Counted from the first letter of the stretch, positions 52,382-61,602 are shown. The stretch is DNA of 64,000 bases from Streptomyces sp. NBC_01306 (GCF_026340465.1 NZ_JAPEPC010000001.1:6434501-6498500); one strand, 5' to 3'. Notes: generated from the sequence alone by a model not told the origin. A program made the numbers and translations.

Positions 52382-53926
52382 TCAGCGGGCGCCGGGGGCG
52401 GGCTCCTGACGGCCCTGGCTCGCGCGGTCCGCCGCTCCGGCGATATTGCGGGCCATTCCGCCGAAGACGACGGCATGGAAGGGCGCGACACTCCACCAGT
52501 ACGCGTGTCCGAGCAGCCCCCGGGGGTGGAAGAGGGCGCGCTGCCGGTAGCGGGTGCGTCCCCGGCTGTCCCGGTCCACGGACATCTCCAGCCAGGCGAG
52601 TCCCGGCAGCCGCATCTCGGCCCGCAGCCGCAGCAGGCGGCCCGGCTCGATCGCCTCGACGCGCCAGAAGTCCAGCGAGTCGCCGACTCTGAGCCGCTGC
52701 GCGTCCCTTCGCCCGCGGCGCAGGCCGACCCCGCCCGCCAGCCGGTCCAGCCAGCCGCGCACGGCCCAGGCGAGCGGGAAGGAGTACCAGCCGTTGTCGC
52801 CCCCGACGCCCTCGACGATCCGCCAGAGCGCTTCCGGGGCCGCGTCCATGGTGAGTTGGCGCCGGTCCGTGTAGAGGCTGCCGCCCGCCCAGCCGGGGTC
52901 GGTGGGCAGCGGATCGCTCGGGGCGCCGGGCAGCGAGGCGGACGACCAGCGGGTGGTGACCTGAGCGTCCTGAACCCGCTGGAGCGCCAGTTGGAGCGCC
53001 CTGCCGAAGCTGAACGGCACACCGGGGCCGTCCGGCACATACCGCGCGATGTCGTGTTCGCGGCACACGACTTCGTAGCGCAGCGACTCGGCGAGCGGCC
53101 GGGCGAGCGAGCGCGGAACGGGGGTGACCAGGCCGATCCAGTGGCTGGACAGGCGCGGCGAGAGCATCGGCACCGGCAGGATGAGCCGGTGCGGAAGACC
53201 GGCGACCGAGGCGAACCGGCGCATCATGTCGCGGTACGTCATGATGTCGGGTCCGCCGATGTCGAAGGCCCGGTGCACATCGGCCGGCATCAGCGCACTG
53301 CCGACCAGGTACCGCAGCACGTCCCGGACGGCGATCGGCTGGATCCGGGTGCTGACCCAGCTCGGCGTGACCATGACCGGCAGCCGCTCGGTGAGATACC
53401 GCAGCATCTCGAAGGACGCGGAGCCGGAGCCGATGATGACCGCGGCGCGCAGCACGGTGGTCGGCACCCCCGACGCGAGGAGGATGCGGCCGACCTCGGC
53501 CCGCGAGCGCAGATGCGGTGAGAGCTCCTGCTCCGGTACGCCGTCGGGGGTGAGGCCGCCCAGATAGACGATGCGCCGGACACCGGCGGCCCGGGCCTGC
53601 TCGCCGAAGATCCTGGCCGCCCTGCGGTCCGTCTCCTCGAAGCCGGAGCCGGTGTTCAGCGCGTGCACCAGGTAGTACGCCACGTCGATGCCCCGCATGG
53701 ACGCGGCCACCGACGCGGCATCGGTGACATCGCCCCGTACGGCTTCCGCCCGTCCGGCCCAGGGGTGGTCCCGCAGTCTGTCCGGGGACCTGGACAGACA
53801 GCGGACGCGGTGGCCGGCATCGAGCAGTTCGGGCACCAGCCGGCCACCGATATAGCCCGTAGCCCCGGTCACCAGGCAGTGCAGGGCGGGTGAGCCGGGC
53901 GCGGGTGCCGCTTCACCGTCGCTCAT
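52382..53926 (-). CDS. NAD(P)-binding (NmrA/SDR-like) and DUF2867 protein
   Basis: A 514-residue two-domain protein. The N-terminal half is an atypical SDR/NmrA-like Rossmann domain: LVTGATGYIGGRLVPELL binds NAD(P), and IVYLGGLTPDGV and VLRAAVIIGSGSASFEMLRYL follow. The C-terminal ~170 residues form a DUF2867 (SRPBCC-like) domain with DPGWAGGSLYTDRRQ and LFHPRGLLGHAYWWSVAPFH. Such proteins often sit beside photolyases in light-response loci. Activity is unknown. Confidence 0.88.
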   Translation of the reverse strand: MSDGEAAPAPGSPALHCLVTGATGYIGGRLVPELLDAGHRVRCLSRSPDRLRDHPWAGRAEAVRGDVTDAASVAASMRGIDVAYYLVHALNTGSGFEETDRRAARIFGEQARAAGVRRIVYLGGLTPDGVPEQELSPHLRSRAEVGRILLASGVPTTVLRAAVIIGSGSASFEMLRYLTERLPVMVTPSWVSTRIQPIAVRDVLRYLVGSALMPADVHRAFDIGGPDIMTYRDMMRRFASVAGLPHRLILPVPMLSPRLSSHWIGLVTPVPRSLARPLAESLRYEVVCREHDIARYVPDGPGVPFSFGRALQLALQRVQDAQVTTRWSSASLPGAPSDPLPTDPGWAGGSLYTDRRQLTMDAAPEALWRIVEGVGGDNGWYSFPLAWAVRGWLDRLAGGVGLRRGRRDAQRLRVGDSLDFWRVEAIEPGRLLRLRAEMRLPGLAWLEMSVDRDSRGRTRYRQRALFHPRGLLGHAYWWSVAPFHAVVFGGMARNIAGAADRASQGRQEPAPGAR

Positions 53927-54077
53927 GGAGGCCTCCGTGGCATGTCGGTTTCATGGTCTTCTGTGCTGTTCTCTTCCTCCACTGTCCCCGTTTCTTCCCG
54001 GCAGGGGCGTCCGGCGAGAGAAATGCGCCCCGAGGACGTCTACTGAGAAGTCCGGACGAGTGAAGGGTTGCCACCCC

Positions 54078-55385
54078 ATGACGGACCACCGGGGCCGCCG
54101 CTGCGATGTCATCGTGATCGGCGCGGGGCTGGCCGGCCTCGCCTGTGCCGCTGATCTGTGCCGGGAGGGTCTGTCCGTCAGCCTGCTGGAGGGATCCGAC
54201 ACGCCCGGCGGCAGAATGCGCACCGACCGGCACGAGGGATTCCTCCTCGACCGGGGCTTCCAGGTCTTCAACACGTCGTACCCCCAGGTCAAACAGCGGA
54301 TGTGGCTCCGAGGGCTGCGGCTGCGCCCCTTCACGCCCGGAGCCCTGGTGTACACGCCGTCGGGACGGCTGCGGTTCAGCGACCCGACCCGGCGGCCGGG
54401 CGTGGCGGTGGATCTGCTGTCGCTGCGGCCGGTCGCGGGCCGCCGCGACCTCCTGGCGCTCGGGCTGCTCTCCGCGCGCGACCTGTTCGGGCCGGCCGGC
54501 GCGGTGAAGCGTGCGGCGGACCGTACGACGCGCACGGCGCTCGCCGACGCCGGGATCTCCGAGAAACTGATCGACACGTTCTTCCGGCCCTTCCTCTCCG
54601 GTGTCTTCCTGGAGGACAGCCTCGAAACCTCGTCGCGCTTCTTCCATCTGGTCTGGCGCAGCATGCTCCGGGGCACCCAGTGCCTGCCCGCGGCGGGGAT
54701 CGGCGCCGTACCGGCGCAGCTCGCGGGCGCGCTGCCGCCGGGGGTGCTGAGCCCCGGCACCCCGGTGCGGGCGATCACGGACGCGGGTGTCGAGCTGCCG
54801 GACGGCACGGAGCTCCACGCTCCCTGTGTGGTGGTCGCGACCGGGCCGGCCGCGGCGGCCCGGCTGCTGCCCGGCCTCGTCGTACCGGACACCCGCACCG
54901 TCACGACCTACTACCACGCGGCCCCGCAGCCGCCGCTGCACGAGCCGACCCTGCTGGTCGACAGCGCGCGGCGCTTCCTCAACACCTGCGTACTGAGCGA
55001 GGTCGCCCCCACCTACGCCCCGGCCGACCGCTCCCTGATCTCCACATCGGTCCTCGGTCCCGGCGGGCCGGGGGAGGAGGAGAGGCTGCGCGGCGTGCTC
55101 GCCGAGGTGTACGGCACCGACACGTCGTCCTGGGAGCTCCTCGCCCCGTACACGGTGGAGGGCGCCCTGCCCGCCATGACCGCGCCGTGGCCGCTGAGCC
55201 GCACGACGCGGGTGTCCGCCGGGCGTCATGTGTGCGGAGACCACCGCGCCACGGGGTCCGTGCAGGGCGCGCTCGCCTCCGGGGCACGTGCGGCGCGCGA
55301 GGTGCTCGCGGACCGGAGCGGACAGCACGGAGAGCACGAAGAGCACGGACAGCACGGGCAGTACGGGCAGTACGGACCGGTCTGA
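54078..55385 (+). CDS. FAD-dependent oxidoreductase (amine oxidase/phytoene desaturase-like)
   Basis: A 435-residue flavoprotein. DVIVIGAGLAGLACAADLC is the FAD dinucleotide motif and SDTPGGRMRTDRHEGFLLDR the second FAD contact. GIGAVPAQLAGAL and the C-terminal VCGDHRATGSVQGALASG motif match protoporphyrinogen-oxidase/amine-oxidase folds. The tail (about 20 residues) is a run of Gly-Gln-His and Gly-Gln-Tyr coded by 9-base repeats. No substrate can be named. It is divergent from the NAD(P)-binding protein gene, 151 bases away. Confidence 0.86.
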   Translation: MTDHRGRRCDVIVIGAGLAGLACAADLCREGLSVSLLEGSDTPGGRMRTDRHEGFLLDRGFQVFNTSYPQVKQRMWLRGLRLRPFTPGALVYTPSGRLRFSDPTRRPGVAVDLLSLRPVAGRRDLLALGLLSARDLFGPAGAVKRAADRTTRTALADAGISEKLIDTFFRPFLSGVFLEDSLETSSRFFHLVWRSMLRGTQCLPAAGIGAVPAQLAGALPPGVLSPGTPVRAITDAGVELPDGTELHAPCVVVATGPAAAARLLPGLVVPDTRTVTTYYHAAPQPPLHEPTLLVDSARRFLNTCVLSEVAPTYAPADRSLISTSVLGPGGPGEEERLRGVLAEVYGTDTSSWELLAPYTVEGALPAMTAPWPLSRTTRVSAGRHVCGDHRATGSVQGALASGARAAREVLADRSGQHGEHEEHGQHGQYGQYGPV

Positions 55386-55559
55386 GCCGCGCACCGGTCC
55401 GCGACACGCACCGCCGCCCCGGCCGGTTCGGCTGAACATACGAGCCGCCGTACCCCGCCCCTGGTGGAAGCCACAGAAGAGGGGGCGCGCATTCGCCACT
55501 CGGGGTCCCATCGGCGATGATGGCCTAGGAGCCGCAGCCTGATCCTGTGCCGGACGGCG

Positions 55560-55589
55560 CTGACTTCCCGCCCGCCCATTCTGTATAAC
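55560..55589 (+). promoter_or_regulatory. Candidate promoter of guaB1
   Basis: CTGACT and TATAAC are separated by 18 bases, close to the housekeeping consensus. The predicted start point is only about 10-15 bases before the ATG, leaving a very short leader with GAGAGAG. Confidence 0.5.
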
Positions 55590-55608
55590 CGCAGGTGAGA
55601 GAGTTAGT

Positions 55609-57054
55609 ATGCGTTTCCTCAATGATCTCAAGCCGCCGTACGACCTGACGTACGACGATGTGTTCATGGTGCCGAGCCACTCCGCTGTCGGCTCACGTCA
55701 GGGCGTCGATCTGTCCGCCCCCGACGGCACCGGCACCACCATCCCGCTCGTTGTCGCGAACATGACGGCCATCGCGGGCCGCCGGATGGCCGAAACCGTC
55801 GCCCGGCGCGGTGGCCTGGTCGTCATCCCGCAGGACATTCCGATCGAGGTCGTCACCGAGGTCATCTCCTGGGTGAAGACGCGTCACCTCGTGCTGGACA
55901 CGCCCATAGTGCTCGCCCCGACGCAGACCGTCGCCGACGCGCTGTCCCTGCTGCCCAAGCGCGCCCACAACGCGGGTGTCGTGGTGGACGAGGACAGCCG
56001 GCCGGTCGGTGTCGTGACCGACGAGGACCTGGCGGGCGTCGACCGCTTCACCCAGCTGTCCGAAGTCATGTCGTCCAAGGACCTGGTGCTCCTCGACGCG
56101 GACATCGACCCGCGTGAGGCGTTCAACCGGCTCGACGGCGCCAACCGCCGCTACGCGCCCGCCGTCGACACGGATGGCAGGCTGGCCGGCATCCTGACCC
56201 GTACGGGCGCTCTGCGCGCCACCCTCTACACCCCGGCCGTCGACGCTCAGGGCAGGCTGCGGATCGCCGCCGCCGTCGGTATCAACGGCGATGTCGCGGG
56301 CAAGGCCAAGCAGTTGCTCGACGCCGGCGCCGACACGATCGTCGTGGACACCGCGCACGGCCACCAGGAGTCGATGATCGCCGCGGTCAGGGCGGTGCGG
56401 GCACTCGACCCGCAGGTGCCGATCGTCGCGGGCAACATCGTGGCCGCCGAGGGCGTACGTGATCTCATCGAGGCCGGCGCCGACATCATCAAGGTCGGCG
56501 TGGGCCCGGGCGCCATGTGCACCACCCGGATGATGACGGGCGTGGGCCGCCCGCAGTTCTCCGCCGTGCTCGAATGCGCCACGGAGGCGCGGAAGTTCGG
56601 CAAGCACGTCTGGGCCGACGGCGGGGTCAGGCACCCGCGTGACGTGGCGATGGCGCTGGCCGCCGGTGCGTCGAACGTCATGATCGGCTCTTGGTTCGCC
56701 GGGACGTACGAGTCCCCGGGCGACTTGCAGCAGGCTGCCGACGGCCGCTGGTACAAGGAGTCGTTCGGGATGGCGTCGGCCCGCGCCGTCCGCAACCGTA
56801 CGAGCGAGGAGTCGGCCTACGACCGTGCCCGCAAGGGCCTGTTCGAGGAGGGCATCTCCACGTCGCGGATGTTCCTCGACCCGGCCCGCCCGGGTGTCGA
56901 GGACCTGATCGACTCGATCATCGCGGGCGTCCGCTCCTCCTGCACCTACGCCGGTGCCAACACCCTGGAGGAGTTCGCCGAGAAGGCGATCGTCGGGGTG
57001 CAGAGCGCCGCAGGCTACGCCGAGGGCAAGCCGCTGCACGCCAGCTGGGGCTGA
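55609..57054 (+). CDS. guaB1: GuaB1, GMP reductase-type IMPDH family protein
   Basis: A 481-residue IMPDH/GMPR-family protein. TYDDVFMVPSHSAVGSRQGVD starts the barrel. Two CBS motifs lie at about residues 95-205 (VVDEDSRPVGVVTDEDLAGV and RLAGILTRTGAL). VDTAHGHQESMI is the phosphate loop, and GPGAMCTTRMMTGVG carries the catalytic Cys near residue 304. The mycobacterial GuaB1 has been shown to be a GMP reductase with a CBS domain, so purine salvage (GMP to IMP) is the likely role rather than IMP dehydrogenase. A strong terminator follows. Confidence 0.93.
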   Translation: MRFLNDLKPPYDLTYDDVFMVPSHSAVGSRQGVDLSAPDGTGTTIPLVVANMTAIAGRRMAETVARRGGLVVIPQDIPIEVVTEVISWVKTRHLVLDTPIVLAPTQTVADALSLLPKRAHNAGVVVDEDSRPVGVVTDEDLAGVDRFTQLSEVMSSKDLVLLDADIDPREAFNRLDGANRRYAPAVDTDGRLAGILTRTGALRATLYTPAVDAQGRLRIAAAVGINGDVAGKAKQLLDAGADTIVVDTAHGHQESMIAAVRAVRALDPQVPIVAGNIVAAEGVRDLIEAGADIIKVGVGPGAMCTTRMMTGVGRPQFSAVLECATEARKFGKHVWADGGVRHPRDVAMALAAGASNVMIGSWFAGTYESPGDLQQAADGRWYKESFGMASARAVRNRTSEESAYDRARKGLFEEGISTSRMFLDPARPGVEDLIDSIIAGVRSSCTYAGANTLEEFAEKAIVGVQSAAGYAEGKPLHASWG

Positions 57055-57077
57055 CCGGTTCGGGCTGACCGTACCGA

Positions 57078-57119
57078 CGCCGGAGCCGGCCTCCGCACCT
57101 GCGGAGGCCGGCTCCGGCG
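57078..57119 (+). terminator. Terminator after guaB1
   Basis: A perfect 19-bp stem (CGCCGGAGCCGGCCTCCGC / GCGGAGGCCGGCTCCGGCG) with an ACCT loop, followed by TTTCC, 23 bases after the stop. Confidence 0.88.
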
Positions 57120-57295
57120 TTTCCGCGCTCCGACGCGCCCTCCCCGTATCCCCTCGCAACCCCTCGCGCCCCCCGTATCTCCCGTAGCACTGCTGTCCCC
57201 GCGTCTCCGATCACCGCTCTCTGTCACCGCCTTGTGCCACCGCCTGTGTCATCGCCCTGGCCCGGTCGTTGACGGCGCAATGGCCGGATTCCCGC

Positions 57296-57320
57296 GTATG
57301 GAGTGCCCCGTAATGGGTAA
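57296..57320 (+). promoter_or_regulatory. Candidate SigB/SigF-group promoter of the sigma-factor gene
   Basis: GTAT, a 15-base spacer and GGGTAA match the GNNT/GTTT-N14-16-GGGTAN pattern used by the SigB/SigF group in actinobacteria and Bacillus. It is 45 bases before the GTG start of a sigma factor of this group, which suggests autoregulation or control by a sister sigma factor. Confidence 0.55.
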
Positions 57321-57365
57321 CCGGGAACTGCGGAAGCTGCCGGAGAACGAGAGAGGGAGTACACC

Positions 57366-58271
57366 GTGCCCCTGGCGACCACTGTCCCGGCCGGATTCGC
57401 CCCGCACGCCGGCCACCAGCCCGTCGGCCATCCGCACGCCGGCCACCCGCCGGGCCGGGCGCCCGGACAACTCCCTTACGTGGCATACCCGTCGAAGGTC
57501 GCGTCGTACGAGGCGCGCGAACTCTCCCGGCTCTTCTTCGCCACCCTCGACACAGCGGAAGAGGGCACCCACGAGCACCAGTACGCGCGCAACACACTGA
57601 TCGAGCTGAACCTCTCGCTGGTCAGGTTCGCTGCCACCCGCTTCCGCAGCCGCTCCGACCAGATGGAGGACATCGTCCAGGTCGGCACCATCGGGCTGAT
57701 CAAGGCGATAGACCGGTTCGACCTCTCCCGCGAGGTGGAGTTCGCGACATTCGCGATGCCCTGCATCATCGGTGAGATCAAGCGCTTCTTCCGTGACACC
57801 AGCTGGTCCGTCCACGTGCCCCGGCGCCTCCAGGAAATGCGGATCACGCTGGCCAAGGCGTCCGACGAGCTGTTCCAGACCCTGGACCGTTCCCCGACGC
57901 CCGCCGAACTGGCCAGGCACCTCGGGATGGACGAGGAGGAGATAGTCGAAGGGCTGGTCGCGGCCAACGGCTACACCGCCGGCTCCATCGACTCCACCGT
58001 CGAGGACGGCGCGGACAGCGGCGCCAGGACCCTGGCCGACCGGCTCGGCGAACCCGACGGCGGCCTGGACCTCGTGGAGAACCTCGCCGTGCTGAAACCG
58101 CTGGTGGCCCGGCTCGGTGCCAGGGACCGGCGCATACTGCGGATGCGGTACGGCGACGAGCTGACCCAGTCGCAGATCGGAGCCGAACTGGGCATCTCCC
58201 AGATGCATGTGTCCCGGCTGCTGGCACGGATCACCGCACAGCTGCGGAGGGAACTGCTCGGCCCGGAGTGA
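57366..58271 (+). CDS. RNA polymerase sigma factor, SigB/SigF/SigG group
   Basis: A 301-residue alternative sigma factor. A His/Pro/Gly-rich N-terminal tail of about 45 residues precedes region 2 (ARNTLIELNLSLVRFAATRF; DQMEDIVQVGTIGLIKAIDR; FATFAMPCIIGEIKRFFRDT). Region 3 reads WSVHVPRRLQEMRITLAKA and region 4 SQSQIGAELGISQ-type LTQSQIGAELGISQMHVSRL. It starts at GTG with GGGAG upstream. These sigma factors serve stress and development in Streptomyces and are held by RsbW-type anti-sigma kinases. A convergent RsbW-like gene lies 5 bases beyond the stop. Confidence 0.94.
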   Translation: MPLATTVPAGFAPHAGHQPVGHPHAGHPPGRAPGQLPYVAYPSKVASYEARELSRLFFATLDTAEEGTHEHQYARNTLIELNLSLVRFAATRFRSRSDQMEDIVQVGTIGLIKAIDRFDLSREVEFATFAMPCIIGEIKRFFRDTSWSVHVPRRLQEMRITLAKASDELFQTLDRSPTPAELARHLGMDEEEIVEGLVAANGYTAGSIDSTVEDGADSGARTLADRLGEPDGGLDLVENLAVLKPLVARLGARDRRILRMRYGDELTQSQIGAELGISQMHVSRLLARITAQLRRELLGPE

Positions 58272-58276
58272 CCGTC

Positions 58277-58708
58277 TCAGCCGACCGCCTGCCCGGTCGG
58301 CGGATGCGACCAGATCGCCCGGACCGTTTTGCCGGACGCGCGCGGGCTGATCTCGACCCGCCCGGCCAGCCGCAGCACCATGTGCCACCCGAACCCGCCG
58401 CCTCCCGAGAAGTCGGGCTCACGGGCGACGGGGTGCGCCGGGCTGTCGTCGTCCATCTCCACGACCAGCACGCCGGGCTCGGCGCTCAGCCGCAGGTGCC
58501 ACCAGCCCGCGGTGTGACGTGCCGCGTTGGCGGCGAGTTCGCTGATCACGAGCAGCACAGCGTCGACATCGGCCCAGGGGCAGTTCTGGGACAGAAATCG
58601 GCTGGCGGCATCGCGGGCCGTGGCACTGTCTGCCAACGGCGAATCCATGACAACCACGGGCGGCTCCTCAGCATCTCCCGCTCGCTTACCCCACCAGTGC
58701 CAGTCCAT
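58277..58708 (-). CDS. RsbW-like ATP-binding (HATPase_c) protein
   Basis: A 143-residue small GHKL ATPase of the anti-sigma/RsbW type. DAVLLVISELAANAARHT is the N box with the ATP-binding Asn. VVEMDDDSPAHPVAREPD is the G1 region, and GGGGFGWHMVLRLAGRVEI the G2 region. The start is uncertain: ATG 58708 gives MDWHWWGKRAG, while GTG 58657 has a better ribosome-binding site (GAGGAG) and would give 126 residues. Because it is convergent with the sigma-factor gene, a partner relation is possible but not shown; streptomycetes have dozens of such proteins. Confidence 0.85.
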   Translation of the reverse strand: MDWHWWGKRAGDAEEPPVVVMDSPLADSATARDAASRFLSQNCPWADVDAVLLVISELAANAARHTAGWWHLRLSAEPGVLVVEMDDDSPAHPVAREPDFSGGGGFGWHMVLRLAGRVEISPRASGKTVRAIWSHPPTGQAVG

Positions 58709-58926
58709 CACTCCCGGGTTCCGGGTTCGCCCCCAGCGGAATCGGTACGCCGCGGAGCCCTGACCCGCTGCCCGCTCGCGGGCACGCAACGGATCGCCAT
58801 CAGCAGGCACAGAGACGCAACGAATCGTGCAGTGATGCGCAATGGAGGCGCCTTGTCCGCATGGAGCCGCTGAACGTACCGTCGGTCTGTCCCCAGAATC
58901 CCCTTCTGTACCGTCCGAGGTCTGCC

Positions 58927-59724
58927 ATGCCGCCGCTGCGCACCGCCCTGCTCCAGAGTTCCGGCCGTCCCGGCGACGTCGCGGGGAACCTCACCGCGCT
59001 GGACGAGGCAGCGGGCCGGGCCGCGGCCTCCGGCGCCGGACTGCTGGTCTGCCCCGAACTGTTCCTGACCGGATACGCGATCGGTGAGGACGTGCCCCGG
59101 CTGGCCGAGCCCGCCGACGGTGCCAGTGCGCTGGCCGTCGCGGACATCGCGGTACGCCACGGGATCGCCGTGCTCTACGGCTACCCCGAACGCCACGGCG
59201 AGCAGATCCACAACGCGGCCCAGCTGATCGACGCCGAAGGCCACCGCCTGGCCAACTACCGCAAGACCCATCTCTTCGGCTGCTTCGAGCAGAAGTGGTT
59301 CACGCCGGGGGACGCCCCCGTCGTCCAGGCGGAGCTGGCCGGGCTCCGGATCGGGATCATGATCTGCTACGACGTGGAGTTCCCGGAGAACGTCCGGGCG
59401 CACGCACTCGCCGGCACCGATCTGCTCCTGGTCCCCACCGCCCAGATGCACCCCTTCCAGTTCGTCGCCGAGTCCCTGGTGCCGGTCCGGGCCTTCGAGA
59501 ACCAGCTGTACATCGCGTACGTCAACCGCACCGGCCCCGAGGGCGACTTCGAGTTCGTCGGCCTCAGCTGTCTGGCAGGCCCCGACGGGACCGTCCGCAC
59601 CCGCGCCGGACGCGGCACCGAGCTGATCACCGGCGACGCCGATCCCGCGCTGCTGCGCGCCTCGCGTGAGAACAACCCGTATCTCCGCGACCGCCGACCG
59701 GACCTCTACCACTCGCTGGTCTGA
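58927..59724 (+). CDS. davA: 5-Aminovaleramide amidohydrolase (DavA-type nitrilase-family amidase)
   Basis: A 265-residue carbon-nitrogen hydrolase. The catalytic triad is intact: Glu in LLVCPELFLTGYAIG, Lys in YRKTHLFG and Cys in GIMICYDVEFPENVR. VLYGYPERHGEQIHNAAQLI and LVPTAQMHPFQFVAE match the Pseudomonas DavA sequence as I recall it, in order and length. DavA converts 5-aminovaleramide to 5-aminovalerate plus ammonia. It is followed 95 bases later by davB, the enzyme that makes its substrate. Start is the ATG with GAGG upstream; an in-frame ATG at 58861 is unlikely. Confidence 0.9.
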   Translation: MPPLRTALLQSSGRPGDVAGNLTALDEAAGRAAASGAGLLVCPELFLTGYAIGEDVPRLAEPADGASALAVADIAVRHGIAVLYGYPERHGEQIHNAAQLIDAEGHRLANYRKTHLFGCFEQKWFTPGDAPVVQAELAGLRIGIMICYDVEFPENVRAHALAGTDLLLVPTAQMHPFQFVAESLVPVRAFENQLYIAYVNRTGPEGDFEFVGLSCLAGPDGTVRTRAGRGTELITGDADPALLRASRENNPYLRDRRPDLYHSLV

Positions 59725-59819
59725 GCGCCGCTCGTACCGCGCGCCCCTGCATCAGCCACTTCAGCACTTCCGCTACTTCAGCCGCTTCCGCGACTTTCCG
59801 TGCAAGGAGCCCGTACCCC

Positions 59820-61529
59820 ATGACGTCCACGGTGCCCAACACCGCCGTTCAGCACGCCGACGGCCAGCCGCCGATCACCATGTTCGGACCGGATTTCCCC
59901 TACGCCTACGACGACTTCCTCGCGCACCCGGCGGGCCTCGGCCAGATACCGGCCACCGAGCACGGCACCGAGGTCGCCGTCATCGGTGGCGGGCTTTCGG
60001 GGATCATCACCGCGTACGAGCTGATGAAGATGGGCCTCAAGCCGGTGGTGTACGAGGCGGACCGGATCGGCGGGCGGCTGCGCACCGTGGGATTCGACGG
60101 CTGCGACCCCTCGCTCACCGCGGAACTGGGGGCCATGCGCTTCCCGCCGTCCTCCACGGCGCTCCAGCACTACATCGACCTGGTGGGTCTTGAGACGAAG
60201 TCCTTCCCCAACCCGCTGGCCCCCGGCACCCCTTCGACAGTGGTCGACCTCAAGGGCGAGTCGCACTACGCCACGTCCGTGGAGGATCTTCCGCAGGTCT
60301 ACCGCGATGTGATGCACGCCTGGAACGCCTGCCTGGAGGAGGGCGCGGACTTCTCCGACATGAACCGCGCCCTGCGCGAGCGGGACGTACCGCGGATCCG
60401 GGAGATCTGGGCACGGCTCGTCGAGCAGCTGGACGACCAGACGTTCTACGGCTTCCTCTGCGGGTCCGAGGCGTTCTCCTCGTTCCGGCACCGGGAGATC
60501 TTCGGCCAGGTCGGCTTCGGGACGGGCGGCTGGGACACCGACTTCCCCAACTCGATCCTGGAGATCCTCCGGGTTGTCTACACGGAGGCGGACGACCACC
60601 ACCGCGGGATCGTCGGGGGCTCGCAGCAGCTGCCGATGCGGCTCTGGGAGCGCGAACCGCAGAAGACCGTCCACTGGCCGTCCGGCACCTCGCTCGCCTC
60701 ACTGCACGGTGGGGAGCCCCGCGCCGCGGTGACCCGGCTGCACCGCACGGCAGGCAACCGCATCACCGTCACGGACGCGTCCGGCGACATACGCACCTAC
60801 CCGGCGGCCGTCTTCACCGCGCAGTCCTGGATGCTGCTCTCCAAGATCGACTGCGACGACACGCTCTTCCCCATCGACCACTGGACGGCAATGGAGCGCA
60901 CCCACTACATGGAGTCGTCCAAGCTGTTCGTCCCGGTGGACCGGCCCTTCTGGCTCGACGAGGCGCTGGACGACAACGGCAACCCGACCGGCCGCGACAC
61001 GATGTCGATGACGCTCACCGACCGGATGACGCGCGGCACCTACCTGCTGGACGACGGACCGGACCGGCCCGCCACGATCTGCCTCTCGTACACCTGGTGC
61101 GACGACAGCCTCAAGTGGCTGCCGCTCTCCGCGCACGAGCGGATGGAGGTCATGCTGAAGTCGCTCGGCGAGATCTACCCGAAGGTGGACATCCGGAAGC
61201 ACATCATCGGCAACCCGGTCACCGTCTCCTGGGAGGACGAGCCCTACTTCATGGGCGCGTTCAAGGCCAACCTGCCCGGCCACTACCGCTACCAGCGGCG
61301 GCTGTTCACCCACTTCATGCAGGACCGGCTCCCCGAGGACCGGCGCGGGCTGTTCCTCGCGGGCGACGACATCTCCTGGACGGCGGGCTGGGCCGAGGGC
61401 GCCGTGCAGACCGCGCTCAACGCGGTCTGGGGCGTCATGCACCACTTCGGCGGTACGACCGACGCGGCCAACCCCGGGCCCGGCGACCTGTACGACGAGA
61501 TCGCGCCGGTCGAACTCCCCGAGGACTGA
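59820..61529 (+). CDS. davB: L-Lysine 2-monooxygenase (DavB-type flavin amine oxidase)
   Basis: A 569-residue FAD enzyme converting L-lysine and oxygen to 5-aminovaleramide, CO2 and water. PITMFGPDFPYAYDDFLAHP and AGLGQIPATEHG are hallmark N-terminal pieces. EVAVIGGGLSGIITAYEL is the FAD motif, AELGAMRFPPSS the substrate-side loop, and REIFGQVGFGTGGWDTDFPN, MSMTLTDRMTRGTYL and FLAGDDISWTAGWAEGAVQT match the Pseudomonas DavB pattern. Start is the ATG after AAGGAGCCCGTACCCC. Together with davA it forms a lysine-to-5-aminovalerate pathway; davT/davD are not in view. Confidence 0.92.
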   Translation: MTSTVPNTAVQHADGQPPITMFGPDFPYAYDDFLAHPAGLGQIPATEHGTEVAVIGGGLSGIITAYELMKMGLKPVVYEADRIGGRLRTVGFDGCDPSLTAELGAMRFPPSSTALQHYIDLVGLETKSFPNPLAPGTPSTVVDLKGESHYATSVEDLPQVYRDVMHAWNACLEEGADFSDMNRALRERDVPRIREIWARLVEQLDDQTFYGFLCGSEAFSSFRHREIFGQVGFGTGGWDTDFPNSILEILRVVYTEADDHHRGIVGGSQQLPMRLWEREPQKTVHWPSGTSLASLHGGEPRAAVTRLHRTAGNRITVTDASGDIRTYPAAVFTAQSWMLLSKIDCDDTLFPIDHWTAMERTHYMESSKLFVPVDRPFWLDEALDDNGNPTGRDTMSMTLTDRMTRGTYLLDDGPDRPATICLSYTWCDDSLKWLPLSAHERMEVMLKSLGEIYPKVDIRKHIIGNPVTVSWEDEPYFMGAFKANLPGHYRYQRRLFTHFMQDRLPEDRRGLFLAGDDISWTAGWAEGAVQTALNAVWGVMHHFGGTTDAANPGPGDLYDEIAPVELPED

Positions 61530-61538
61530 GCCCCTGGA

Positions 61539-61561
61539 CCCCTGGGCTCTGAGCCCGGGGG
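61539..61561. terminator. Hairpin between davB and the oxidoreductase gene
   Basis: CCCCTGGGCTC and GAGCCCGGGGG pair with one T-G wobble around a very tight turn, between convergent genes. It could stop transcription from either side. Confidence 0.5.
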
Positions 61562-61602
61562 AGTACGGGGGAGCGCGGGGAGGCCGTGCGCCGGCCGGCC
61601 GG

